Assembly: GCF_017592825.1 (NCBI RefSeq)
Contig: NZ_JAGFMD010000001.1
Coordinates: forward strand, 496,001 to 560,000
Reading direction: 5' to 3'
Length of the DNA stretch: 64,000 nucleotides
DNA from: Roseivirga sp. E12
GTDB lineage: Bacteria; Bacteroidota; Bacteroidia; Cytophagales; Cyclobacteriaceae
Numbering within the stretch: the first letter of the stretch is position 1; each line of letters opens with the position of its first letter. This document shows, piece after piece, positions 45,425 through 54,531 of the stretch. Position numbers and translations under genes: made by a program. The notes beneath the pieces were generated by a model. It saw only the letters and a list, made by a program, of their open reading frames with translations, had not been told where the DNA came from and made no database searches.

Positions 45425-46327
45425 ATGAAAAAGGTCTACTTCATTCAAGTACTTGCATGGGCACTATTCTTATGTGCCTGTAATACTGAAAAGCTATATC
45501 GCACTGATAATGATTTGGCCAGTATAGCAAGCCCTTATCTTGATCAAAAACCCCCGAGTTTGATCCCTGAACCTTTCGCTCCTGATATGATTGCTAGGGA
45601 GAACTGGCAAGTTAGTGGTGTTTTCACCCCAGACTTAACAGAATTCTATTACATCAGAGAGGTTGGAGAAACTGAAGAAGATAAGAAAATGGAATTTGTG
45701 GTTCTTCAGAAGAAGAATAACCAGTGGCAGGAGTCAGTAATATCCCCTAGAGTAGGCCAACCTTTTATATCACCTGATGGACGTGTTATGCACTTAGGCA
45801 GAAGATATAAAGAGCGTACAGAGACCGGTAACTGGTCAGAAATAAAAAACCTAAGTACTCCCTTTATGGAGATCCCAATCATGCGTCTCACGGCTTCTAC
45901 TAAGGGAACTTACGTTTTTGATGCAATGGGAGAGGGAGTTCTTCGATATTCTCAATTAACAGATGGGAAACGTGAAGAACCGAAGCTATTTAATGAAGAA
46001 ATCAACTCGGGCACAGCAAATGCTCATCCTTTTATTGCACCAGATGAGTCTTACATACTGTGGGATAGCAGAAGAGATAGTGGGTATGGTGATGCCGATA
46101 TCTATGTCAGTTTCAGACAAGAAGACGGTTCATGGGGGGAGTCAATTAACCTAGGAGGCAAGGTCAACACCGAAAGGTCGGAAGGGGGTGCACGTGTTAC
46201 ACCTGACGGAAAATATCTTTTCTTCGGCCGTAACATGGGGAAGTTAAAACCCACTGACAGATATGATGATTCAGACATCTTCTGGGTAGATGCTCAGGTT
46301 ATTGAAAATCTTAGACCTAAAAAATAA
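45425..46327 (+). CDS. PD40-module lipoprotein
   Basis: A 300-residue lipoprotein (signal MKKVYFIQVLAWALFLCAC, lipobox Cys19). The module opens DQKPPSLIPEPFAPDMIA, continues with ISPRVGQPFISPDG, HPFIAPDESYILWDSR and VSFRQEDGSWGESINLG, and ends IFWVDAQVIENLRPK. It is close to 40000 and to module 2 of 38235. First gene of the second operon (lipoprotein, PD40 protein, permease), divergent from the second LytS/LytTR pair, with a 4-bp gap to the next gene. Confidence 0.84.
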   Translation: MKKVYFIQVLAWALFLCACNTEKLYRTDNDLASIASPYLDQKPPSLIPEPFAPDMIARENWQVSGVFTPDLTEFYYIREVGETEEDKKMEFVVLQKKNNQWQESVISPRVGQPFISPDGRVMHLGRRYKERTETGNWSEIKNLSTPFMEIPIMRLTASTKGTYVFDAMGEGVLRYSQLTDGKREEPKLFNEEINSGTANAHPFIAPDESYILWDSRRDSGYGDADIYVSFRQEDGSWGESINLGGKVNTERSEGGARVTPDGKYLFFGRNMGKLKPTDRYDDSDIFWVDAQVIENLRPKK

Positions 46328-46331
46328 GAGA

Positions 46332-47246
46332 ATGAAAACTGCTGTACTTTTAATATTGGCTTGTGTTCCATCGTTCAACATTGTCTCTGCACAAGAGAAA
46401 GTTAAAAACAATACCAGCCACCCAACTACGAAAGAACTGTATTTTGGAGAAGAGCCACCGGGCCTAATCCCTAAACTGTTTGATCCCGCCATTGTCTCCC
46501 CAGAAGGACTTTTTGAAGGAGGTAAATTGACACCGGATGGGAAGGAATACTACTTTACCAGGAAAAATGGAAAATATAAAGAACGCACATCTTTCGTTAT
46601 TCGATATGAAAACGGGAGCTGGGGCAACGAGTCTGAGACCAAGCTAAGATGGTCCAAATTCTCTAAGGGAGGAGATACTTTATACGCTGGAAATAAGTAT
46701 AGAATTCGAACCTACACAGGTTGGTCAGAATATAAAAGCCTTGGGACACCTTTTTCAGATAAGCTAATCATGGGAATATCGTTTTCAGACAATGGGACTT
46801 CTTACTTTGATGAAATTGAGTTTGATGAATCAGGAAAACCTGATACAGTTGGCGCTATCAGTTATTCTGGCCTTATAAACGGAAAATATGAACCTCGCCA
46901 AAAGTTAGGCAAGGAGATTAACACCGGAACATGGCTTGCCCACCCTTACATTTCACCAGATGAATCTTATTTGATATGGGATGTCAGAAGAGAAGATGGC
47001 CACGGTGGATCTGATATCTACATAAGTTTTCGAACGAAAGATGGTTCCTGGGTACCAGCAATTAACATGGGGCCTCAAATAAACACCCCATTAAGTGAAA
47101 GTGGTGCAAGAGTGACAGATGATGGTAAATATCTGTTTTTTACCAGAGGGCAATGGGAGATTAAAGAAGATGGAAGTAGGAATTGGGTAGGTAAGTCATA
47201 TTGGGTGGACGCAAAGGTTATCAAAAATCTCAGGCCCAAAAGATAG
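46332..47246 (+). CDS. Secreted PD40-module protein
   Basis: A 304-residue protein. The ATG at 46332 gives an ordinary signal peptide (MKTAVLLILACVPSFNIVSA, then Gln) without a lipobox cysteine at the expected position, unlike most of its relatives, so it is probably soluble. The module opens GEEPPGLIPKLFDPAIVS, has HPYISPDESYLIWDVRREDG and YISFRTKDGSWVPAINMG, and ends YWVDAKVIKNLRPKR. It is closest to module 1 of 38235. The permease gene starts 38 bp later. Confidence 0.84.
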   Translation: MKTAVLLILACVPSFNIVSAQEKVKNNTSHPTTKELYFGEEPPGLIPKLFDPAIVSPEGLFEGGKLTPDGKEYYFTRKNGKYKERTSFVIRYENGSWGNESETKLRWSKFSKGGDTLYAGNKYRIRTYTGWSEYKSLGTPFSDKLIMGISFSDNGTSYFDEIEFDESGKPDTVGAISYSGLINGKYEPRQKLGKEINTGTWLAHPYISPDESYLIWDVRREDGHGGSDIYISFRTKDGSWVPAINMGPQINTPLSESGARVTDDGKYLFFTRGQWEIKEDGSRNWVGKSYWVDAKVIKNLRPKR

Positions 47247-47284
47247 CTGCTAAATCAAAAGTCAAAAGACAAACAACTACTCAT

Positions 47285-49675
47285 ATGCTCAAAAATTACA
47301 TCAAGATAGCCTTCAGAAACTTGTTGAGGCAACCTGGTTACACAGCGCTCAATATCATTGGCCTCACCGTTGGTATTGCATCAAGTTTAATAATTCTACT
47401 GTACATCTTTCATGAAACGAGCTTTGACAAGCATCATTCAAAGAGCGACAGAATATATAGGCTTTCCTCTGAATTTATTGAGACCGAAGGTGTGACCAAA
47501 TGGTCAAATATGACCATGAGAGCTGCCTTTACTGTGAAAAGTGAAAACCCAGAAGTAGTGCAGGCCACGAGATTGCAAGGCATTGACTTTCAGCGCCCAA
47601 CTCGGTTCGAGTTCAATCAAGTCGTATACTATCAGGATAATGTTTATGCAGCTGACTCCACGGTTTTCGAAGTATTTGACTATGACTTTATAATGGGTGA
47701 TCCCAAGACTGCCTTGGAGACACCAAATTCAATTGTCATCAACCAATCTATGGCCACAAAAATTTTCAAAGATGAAAATCCAATGGGTCAAACAATTATA
47801 AGTGATCGCAATCAGGGAATGTCTCTGCAGGTCACAGGCGTCTATAAAGATGTACCTAAGGCATCCCACCTGATCGCTGATGCCTTAATTTCTTGGAAAA
47901 CTATCTACCCTAATGAAGATAGTTGGGGGGCATGGGGCGTATTTTCCTATGTTTTAGTCCAAGAAGGGGTTTCGCAAGAAGCTTTACAAATCAAGCTTGA
48001 TTCAACCGTTGCTAAATATATAGCTCCCATATTCGACCCAATTAACTTGCAAGTCAAAATGGTTTCTGTTCCATTGACCAGCATCCATTTGGAATCAGAT
48101 TTTGAAAATGAACCAGAGCCTTTGGGTAGCATGCAATATGTGCAGATTTTCACAGTCATAGCCATTTTCCTCATCGTGATTGCCAGTATCAACTATATGA
48201 ACCTGGCAACAGCACGTTCCGTCAAACGGTCAATGGAAGTCGGTTTAAGAAAAGTAATGGGCGCCCAAAGAAGTGGTTTAATAGGACAGTTTTTAACTGA
48301 ATCGATTCTTGTTACACTTATCTCACTAATTTTAAGCATTCTTATAATCATAGTTGCTGTTCCCGGAATAAACAACCTTGTCGGTACTCATTTGGCAATT
48401 GGTGGATTGCTTCACACCAATGTGATACTCGCGGTTATCGGTATCGTATTTGTGACAGGATTTTTGGGCGGATGTTATCCAGCATTCTTTTTGTCTTCTT
48501 TTCAGCCCGCTGCCGCGATGAAAGGTGTACGAGGTAAGTCTGGTAGTAAGATATTAAGGAAGGTTTTAGTCACGCTACAGTTCTCCATTTCCATTTTCAT
48601 GCTTATTGGCACTTTGGTTATTTATTCCCAAATGCAATTTATCAGGAACAAAGACCTAGGTTTTGACAAGGACCAGATGATGCTCATCAATTTTAGAAGT
48701 GAAGAGGATCGGGAAAAATGGGGAGTCCTTAGAAACAAATTAATTCAAAATGCTCAGATCGCTGGTGCAGCCTCATCGAGTTCAACTCCAGGAGACGGTT
48801 ATCCTACCAACTCAATGCCGATCGAAACTGAGGAAGGAACAATGGAAAACCGTAGTATCTTCAGCTACAGGGTTGATTATGATTACTTTTCTACCCTTGG
48901 TGTTGAAATAGTAGAAGGAAGAAATTTCTCATTAGATTATGCCACAGATTCTTCCCAAGCTGTATTGGTAAATGAGGCTATGGTGCGAAGAATGAATTGG
49001 ACCAGCCCAATTGGTAAAAAGGTTCGACTCTCTCGAAATGATTCCATACCTCCTGCATTGGTCGTGGGTGTGGTAAAAGACTTTCATCAGCAGTCACTTT
49101 ACGAACCCATCACCCCATTGATGTTCCGCCCAAGACACGTTAATAATTATGCCATTGTTAAAATAACAGGAGATGTGGCGGCTACTATTGACTTTATTGA
49201 AGCAACTTGGGAAAACACATTTCCAACCACAGCATTCGATTTTGGATTCATTGACCAGCAATTCATGGAATTTTATGAGGCCGATCAGCTCCGTGGGCAG
49301 TTGTTTTTAGGGTTTTCAGGGATGACCATTTTGATTGCCTGCTTAGGATTATTGGGCTTGGCTTCCTACACAGCAGAGCAGCGTTCTAAGGAAATTAGCA
49401 TTAGAAAAGTACTTGGTGCTAATACACAAGGTTTGATCAATCTTCTCATCAAGGAGTTTGTGATCCTAATCTTTATAGCTGCTATTCCTGCAACTGTATT
49501 GGGGTATTTCTCTATGATGGGATGGCTGGAAAATTTCCAGTTCCATATAACCCCTGGGTTCACAATATTTGCAACCGTACTTGTAGGTACTACTCTAGTG
49601 ACGATCCTTACTACTGGTTATCATGCCCGTAAAGCTGCAACGGCTAATCCAGCACAGAAACTGAGGAGTGAGTAA
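47285..49675 (+). CDS. FtsX/MacB-type permease, paralogue B
   Basis: A 796-residue permease. The ATG at 47285 gives MLKNYIKIAFRNLLRQPGYT, identical to paralogue A; the frame is open further upstream only because it runs over the end of the previous gene. Same layout as paralogue A, with VGLRKVMGAQ and ISIRKVLGAN loops. It ends the second lipoprotein-PD40-permease operon, repeating the order of the first, which suggests duplication of the whole gene set. Confidence 0.93.
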   Translation: MLKNYIKIAFRNLLRQPGYTALNIIGLTVGIASSLIILLYIFHETSFDKHHSKSDRIYRLSSEFIETEGVTKWSNMTMRAAFTVKSENPEVVQATRLQGIDFQRPTRFEFNQVVYYQDNVYAADSTVFEVFDYDFIMGDPKTALETPNSIVINQSMATKIFKDENPMGQTIISDRNQGMSLQVTGVYKDVPKASHLIADALISWKTIYPNEDSWGAWGVFSYVLVQEGVSQEALQIKLDSTVAKYIAPIFDPINLQVKMVSVPLTSIHLESDFENEPEPLGSMQYVQIFTVIAIFLIVIASINYMNLATARSVKRSMEVGLRKVMGAQRSGLIGQFLTESILVTLISLILSILIIIVAVPGINNLVGTHLAIGGLLHTNVILAVIGIVFVTGFLGGCYPAFFLSSFQPAAAMKGVRGKSGSKILRKVLVTLQFSISIFMLIGTLVIYSQMQFIRNKDLGFDKDQMMLINFRSEEDREKWGVLRNKLIQNAQIAGAASSSSTPGDGYPTNSMPIETEEGTMENRSIFSYRVDYDYFSTLGVEIVEGRNFSLDYATDSSQAVLVNEAMVRRMNWTSPIGKKVRLSRNDSIPPALVVGVVKDFHQQSLYEPITPLMFRPRHVNNYAIVKITGDVAATIDFIEATWENTFPTTAFDFGFIDQQFMEFYEADQLRGQLFLGFSGMTILIACLGLLGLASYTAEQRSKEISIRKVLGANTQGLINLLIKEFVILIFIAAIPATVLGYFSMMGWLENFQFHITPGFTIFATVLVGTTLVTILTTGYHARKAATANPAQKLRSE

Positions 49676-49783
49676 GAAGTAATATCAGTCTTTTGGAAAG
49701 GGGATGAAAGTGAGATTAGATGTTAATTATTATTAAACTAGTGACTCTAGGTTTCGTAATCGGTAACGTATTTCTAACTTCGC

Positions 49784-49796
49784 AGTTACTGTAACT
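49784..49796. promoter_or_regulatory. 13-bp palindrome before paralogue C
   Basis: AGTTACTGTAACT, a perfect inverted repeat around one central base, 43 bp before the ATG at 49839. It may be an operator. No AGAGCAGTT pair is present here. Confidence 0.35.
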
Positions 49797-49838
49797 AATA
49801 AAGGTTTCAAGACGTCAAAACGTTAAACAACATCTCAA

Positions 49839-52232
49839 ATGCTCAAAAACTACATTAAGGTTGCTTTCCGAAGTCTCCTAAGACAGCCTGGCTATACCGC
49901 CCTCAATATCATTGGACTTACGGTTGGTATTGCCTCCAGTTTAATCATTCTGCTCTATATTTTTCATGAAACGAGTTTCGATAAGCAGCACTCTAAGGCA
50001 GATCGTATTTATCGTCTTTCAACAGAAATAACTGAGCCAGACAATTCATTTAAATGGTCTAGTATGACATGGAGGGCTGCATTCACTATCAAGAGCGAAA
50101 ACCCAGAGGTGGTTCAGGCTGCGAGATTACAAGGTATTAGTGGCCAGGGAGGTAGAAGGTTTACCTTGAACCAGGTTGACTACTTCCAAGAGAATGTTTA
50201 TGCTGCAGACTCAACGCTTTTCGATCTCTTTGATTATGAATTTATAGCTGGTGATCCTGAAACAGCACTGGAGGCTCCGAATTCGATCGTAATGAATGAA
50301 TCAATGGCTACAAAGATTTTCAAAAACGAAAACCCGATTGGTCAAACGATTCAAACTGGAGGTAACAGGGAAACTTCTCTACAGGTCACCGGGGTATATA
50401 AAGACATGCCGAGGAGCTCGCATCTTATTGCAGAGGCTTTAATCTCCTGGAAGACGATTTTCCAGGGGGAAGGTCCCGGTTGGGGAAGCTGGGGTGTACA
50501 ATCCTATGTCCTGGTAAATGAAGGTGTAGCCAAAGAAGCTCTGCAAGTAAAACTTGACTCCACAGTTTCAAAATATATAGATCCAATATTTGCTCCTATA
50601 GGAATTCAGGTGAAGATGATTCCCGTACTGCTGAGAGATATCCATTTGACTTCAGATTTCGAAGGAGAACCTGTACCGGCAGGAGATATTCAATATGTCC
50701 GGATTTTCACGGCAATCGCCATTTTCTTGATCATCATTGCTAGTATCAACTATATGAACCTCGCCACTGCACGATCCACCAAACGTGCTATGGAGGTTGG
50801 TTTAAGAAAAGTAATGGGTGCCCAAAGAGGTGGTCTAATAGGGCAATTCCTGACAGAATCTATCATTATAACACTGATATCTCTGGTCCTGAGTATTCTG
50901 GTTATAATAGCCGTTGTGCCTACCATAAACAGTATTGTAGGTACTGACCTTGTGGTAGAAGCTTTGCTTGACACCAATGTGATTTTGACGGTCATTGGGA
51001 TTGTATTTATTACCGGATTTTTGGGCGGTTGTTACCCCGCATTTTTCTTGTCATCCTTTCAACCAGCGGCAGTGCTTAAAGGTGGGGCTGGCAAATCAGG
51101 TAGTAAACTATTAAGAAAGTCATTGGTAACCCTTCAATTTGCTATTTCCATCTTTATGTTGATTGGCACCTTAGTGATTTATTCACAAATGCAGTTTGTT
51201 AGAAACAAAGACTTAGGCTTTGATAAAGAGCAGATGATGCAAATTGACTTTAGGAGTAGGGCAGACGTGGAAAAATGGAATGTCCTTAAAAATGAATTGG
51301 TACAGAACCCGAATATTGGCGGTACCGCATCTTCTAGCACTACCCCTGGCAATGGGTACAGTAAAAACATCTTCTCTATTGAAACCGAAGAAGGTCCGAT
51401 GGATGATTTAGGTTTAGATAACTATAGAGTTGACTATGATTTCTTCCCCACTTTAGGAGTCGAAGTTATTCAGGGAAGAAATTTCTCTTTGGAGTATCCT
51501 TCTGATTCATCTCAAGCGGTAATGGTGAATGAGGCCATGGTACGCAGAATGAATTGGACAGATCCAATTGGTAAAAGGATCAATCTCACAGGTAATGATT
51601 CCTTACCTTCAGCCAGAGTAGTTGGAGTGGTGAAAGACTTTCACCAACAATCATTATATGATCCAATTTCTGCGCTAATGTTTATGCCAAGTCGTATCAA
51701 TGGCTCAGCAATTGTTAAAATTTCCGGAGATGTTAACTCCACTATTGATTTTATCCAAGCAGCATGGGAGAGAACCTATCCGACTACCGCATTTGAGTAT
51801 GTATTTCTTGACGAGCAATTTATGGAAAACTACGAGGCAGACCAGATCCGTGGTCAGTTGTTCTTAGGTTTTTCTGGTATGACGATTTTGATTGCCTGCC
51901 TAGGCTTGTTAGGCTTGGCTTCATACACTGCAGAGCAGCGTTCTAAGGAAATTAGCATTCGAAAAGTGTTGGGTGCCAATACACAAGGATTGATTAATCT
52001 GCTCATTAAAGACTTTGTCATTCTTATAGTCATAGCGGCAATACCTGCATCTGTGGTTGGCTACTTCTCCATGATGGGATGGTTGGAGACCTTTCAATTC
52101 CATATAACACCTGGCTTTACCATATTTGCTACTGTACTGGTAGGTACTATTTTGGTAACAGTGCTTACCACGGGTTATCATGCCCGTAAAGCTGCTGTTG
52201 CAAACCCTGCGCAGAAGTTGAGGAGTGAATAG
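49839..52232 (+). CDS. FtsX/MacB-type permease, paralogue C
   Basis: A 797-residue permease, again starting MLKNYIK and ending AVANPAQKLRSE. Helices and loops match paralogues A and B nearly residue for residue; the periplasmic domains differ more. Unlike A and B it has no PD40 gene in front, and a 163-bp gap gives it its own promoter. It converges with the NTF2-like gene at 52266. Probably the product of a tandem duplication. Confidence 0.93.
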   Translation: MLKNYIKVAFRSLLRQPGYTALNIIGLTVGIASSLIILLYIFHETSFDKQHSKADRIYRLSTEITEPDNSFKWSSMTWRAAFTIKSENPEVVQAARLQGISGQGGRRFTLNQVDYFQENVYAADSTLFDLFDYEFIAGDPETALEAPNSIVMNESMATKIFKNENPIGQTIQTGGNRETSLQVTGVYKDMPRSSHLIAEALISWKTIFQGEGPGWGSWGVQSYVLVNEGVAKEALQVKLDSTVSKYIDPIFAPIGIQVKMIPVLLRDIHLTSDFEGEPVPAGDIQYVRIFTAIAIFLIIIASINYMNLATARSTKRAMEVGLRKVMGAQRGGLIGQFLTESIIITLISLVLSILVIIAVVPTINSIVGTDLVVEALLDTNVILTVIGIVFITGFLGGCYPAFFLSSFQPAAVLKGGAGKSGSKLLRKSLVTLQFAISIFMLIGTLVIYSQMQFVRNKDLGFDKEQMMQIDFRSRADVEKWNVLKNELVQNPNIGGTASSSTTPGNGYSKNIFSIETEEGPMDDLGLDNYRVDYDFFPTLGVEVIQGRNFSLEYPSDSSQAVMVNEAMVRRMNWTDPIGKRINLTGNDSLPSARVVGVVKDFHQQSLYDPISALMFMPSRINGSAIVKISGDVNSTIDFIQAAWERTYPTTAFEYVFLDEQFMENYEADQIRGQLFLGFSGMTILIACLGLLGLASYTAEQRSKEISIRKVLGANTQGLINLLIKDFVILIVIAAIPASVVGYFSMMGWLETFQFHITPGFTIFATVLVGTILVTVLTTGYHARKAAVANPAQKLRSE

Positions 52233-52265
52233 GGAATGGTTGAGTGAAGGCTCTATTAAGATGGA

Positions 52266-52982
52266 TTAATAATTTGAATCCATTTTGATTTGCCAATTAC
52301 CATCGGCTTGTTTTTCCCATAACAACATATAAGGCAGCGGGTAGGACCCGCTGCATTTCCCTATTTCATAAGCGATATTCTCGGATACAAACGCAACATG
52401 CCTTGGGGTCAGTTTTAATGAGTAATTGGAATCATTCATATAGCTATACTCGGCACTTAGAGCTGCAGGGCCCTGCAGTACTCTACCGCGGTTGTAATAG
52501 TATGCTTCCTGAGTATACAACTCCGTGACCAAAGTACTGGCTTGATGGGCATTGCACAATTCCATCCACTTCGCTCTTCTTTTGTCAATGGCGGCAGAGA
52601 CATCCTGAATACTGTCTTTCTCATATATAACCAAAAACTCAACCTGTTGTGTAGAAGCGATGCCCTGCTGCTTTATGAGCATAACTGAGAAAACATTGCC
52701 ACCGGACCGAATAACACCAATTTCATAGGCTAAAGAGGAATTGACAGCTACACTGAAACTACTTTCATAAGAGCTTTTGGTATTTTGCTTCATGAAAGCT
52801 TTAACAAATTGCTTTGTATCCTTTCTGTTTCGCAAAAGTCCATTCTCAGTTAGAATCAGCACCTCCTCTTTCAAAGCTTTGAAAAAAGCTTTACCCGTAT
52901 CCGTCTGAGCTTGGGTACTGAAGGCCATAGCACACAGGAGTAGGCAAGCAAATAGTCGATATTTTATCTGAATCATATTCAT
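52266..52982 (-). CDS. Secreted NTF2/SnoaL-like protein
   Basis: A 238-residue protein with a signal peptide ending near TQAQ (residue ~26). The C-terminal half (from RRAKWMELCNAHQAS, through LYTQEAYYYNRGRVLQGPAAL, to LLWEKQADGNWQI) fits the DUF4440/SnoaL branch of the NTF2-like fold. The N-terminal half (DTKQFVKAFMKQNTKSSYESS ... AYEIGVI) may be a second, degenerate copy. Such domains bind small molecules or act as simple isomerases; no catalytic residue can be picked out. It is downstream of the S41 peptidase gene on the same strand (59-bp gap). Confidence 0.75.
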   Translation of the reverse strand: MNMIQIKYRLFACLLLCAMAFSTQAQTDTGKAFFKALKEEVLILTENGLLRNRKDTKQFVKAFMKQNTKSSYESSFSVAVNSSLAYEIGVIRSGGNVFSVMLIKQQGIASTQQVEFLVIYEKDSIQDVSAAIDKRRAKWMELCNAHQASTLVTELYTQEAYYYNRGRVLQGPAALSAEYSYMNDSNYSLKLTPRHVAFVSENIAYEIGKCSGSYPLPYMLLWEKQADGNWQIKMDSNY

Positions 52983-53041
52983 CTTCTTTGGCCATATAAT
53001 TTAATGGTTCTTTTTCAGTTACTAGCAACTGCTTGAACCGA

Positions 53042-54394
53042 CTAACGTTCTCTTTTTTCCGTTCTTTCCTCTTGGCCATTGCGTATTGTGGTTAAGGAGA
53101 CAATCACGCCATTAAGTCTATCAAAGCGGAGGTCTGGAACATTACCTCGGGTATTTGGAGGAAGGATAATCTTAAACAATTCTCCTTCTTTTCTTACGAT
53201 TTCCAACTTAATAGGGGTTGTGGATCGCTTAGTAAAGAGTTTTCCGTTTTCCCACGTAATAGTAGTGCCCTCATATGACCCAGCGTATTCAGATAGGTCT
53301 ACTGAAGCCATGTTTTCTTCCTTATTTGAATCACTTTCAAGCTCTTCAATAGCTTTTTTAATTTCATCCAATGCTTTGGTATCATCAATACTGCCGAGCA
53401 AGCTCTGCAGGAGATTTTCGTAGGCAACGTTTAAGGCATCTTCTGCCGGAGTCTCGATATCGGGATCTACTCCATTGGCTCGCCAATTGGTTTTTGTTTT
53501 AGCATTAACCACACGGCCGATCGGAACTAGTCCTACAAAGTCATCTGCAAGCGGATATATGCTTGCACTATGTGCTCCTCTATAGCCAGCCCCAGTATTT
53601 TGACCTACCAATGTTGCCTTGTCAAAAGACTTCATAGTATAGGCCATATTAGTTGCTGCTGAGCCTGTATATCGATTGATTAAAAGATGAACCGGTTTTC
53701 CTAGATATCGCTTACTGCCAAGGCTTTCATGGGTATGATGATGAGAGATAGAATCCCAAGCCATGTACTCACGAGAGTAGAGCAGCTCTTTTTCTTCAGG
53801 AAAAAAATAACTCATTAGATAAGGAATAAAGCCACCAACGCCTCCTGGGTTCGACCGAAGGTCAATAATTAAGGCATCTGTATTTTGTAGAAAGGCCATG
53901 GCCGCATCTACAGTAGGTTTGCCCGACTCAAGCGAGGGGATTTGCTCAATTTTCAGGTAACCTACATTGCCATTGAGGACCTCCAACTTGGTGAAAAAGA
54001 AATTTTTACGATGATCATTCAAGTTTCTGCCTCCAAAGGACATACTTGGAGTATTACCATCAGATGGACCTTGTTGTAAGGCTAATGCCATTCTAAACAT
54101 ATCAGCATCCTGCAATACAGCAAAATGTGCATCCTTCGTAATGCTTCTCAACACTGTTGTCAGGTATGTAGAAAACTGGCTAGGAGTGTGACCTTCCTTA
54201 AACCCTTTGGACTTCTCAATCTCCTTAAGCCCTTTAGCTATTAGACTCACGGAGTCTTGAAGCACATAATTCTTTTGTATCACCTTGGAGAGTTCTCTCA
54301 CAATCTGTTTTTTCTGTTTGAGCTCCATTACCTGGCCAAAACACAAGAATGAATTGATGAGGAGTACCATGCTCAACACTGAAATCCTTTTCAT
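53042..54394 (-). CDS. Secreted S41-family peptidase
   Basis: A 450-residue exported protein, start chosen at the ATG at 54394 (MKRISVLSMVLLINSFLCFG signal). The peptidase core spans ~130-330: NVGYLKIEQIP, the ALIIDLRSNPGGVGGFIPYL strand-turn, the catalytic Ser in YTGSAATNMAYTM, and LVGQNTGAGYRGAHS. This matches tricorn/CtpA-like S41 proteins without a PDZ domain. The last ~100 residues are beta-rich, possibly substrate-binding. It diverges from the small membrane regulator at 54532, which probably controls it. Confidence 0.9.
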   Translation of the reverse strand: MKRISVLSMVLLINSFLCFGQVMELKQKKQIVRELSKVIQKNYVLQDSVSLIAKGLKEIEKSKGFKEGHTPSQFSTYLTTVLRSITKDAHFAVLQDADMFRMALALQQGPSDGNTPSMSFGGRNLNDHRKNFFFTKLEVLNGNVGYLKIEQIPSLESGKPTVDAAMAFLQNTDALIIDLRSNPGGVGGFIPYLMSYFFPEEKELLYSREYMAWDSISHHHTHESLGSKRYLGKPVHLLINRYTGSAATNMAYTMKSFDKATLVGQNTGAGYRGAHSASIYPLADDFVGLVPIGRVVNAKTKTNWRANGVDPDIETPAEDALNVAYENLLQSLLGSIDDTKALDEIKKAIEELESDSNKEENMASVDLSEYAGSYEGTTITWENGKLFTKRSTTPIKLEIVRKEGELFKIILPPNTRGNVPDLRFDRLNGVIVSLTTIRNGQEERTEKRER

Positions 54395-54531
54395 AGACAA
54401 TAGTTTTGGTGGTGAAGAACCATCTTGTCAGGGCTTTACTCGCTATCAAAAACCTTCTTTTTTTATTCTGTTGTGTTAATATGTGTTAAGACTAGCCTTT
54501 TGAAACTGGTATTTTTATTACATTCTAGTCC

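Noticed and set aside
29401-47246. Polymorphic-toxin or immunity array
   Set aside because: The tandem paralogues are exported propellers with signal peptides or lipoboxes; I see no toxin domain, no Rhs/PAAR delivery gene and no small immunity-type genes.
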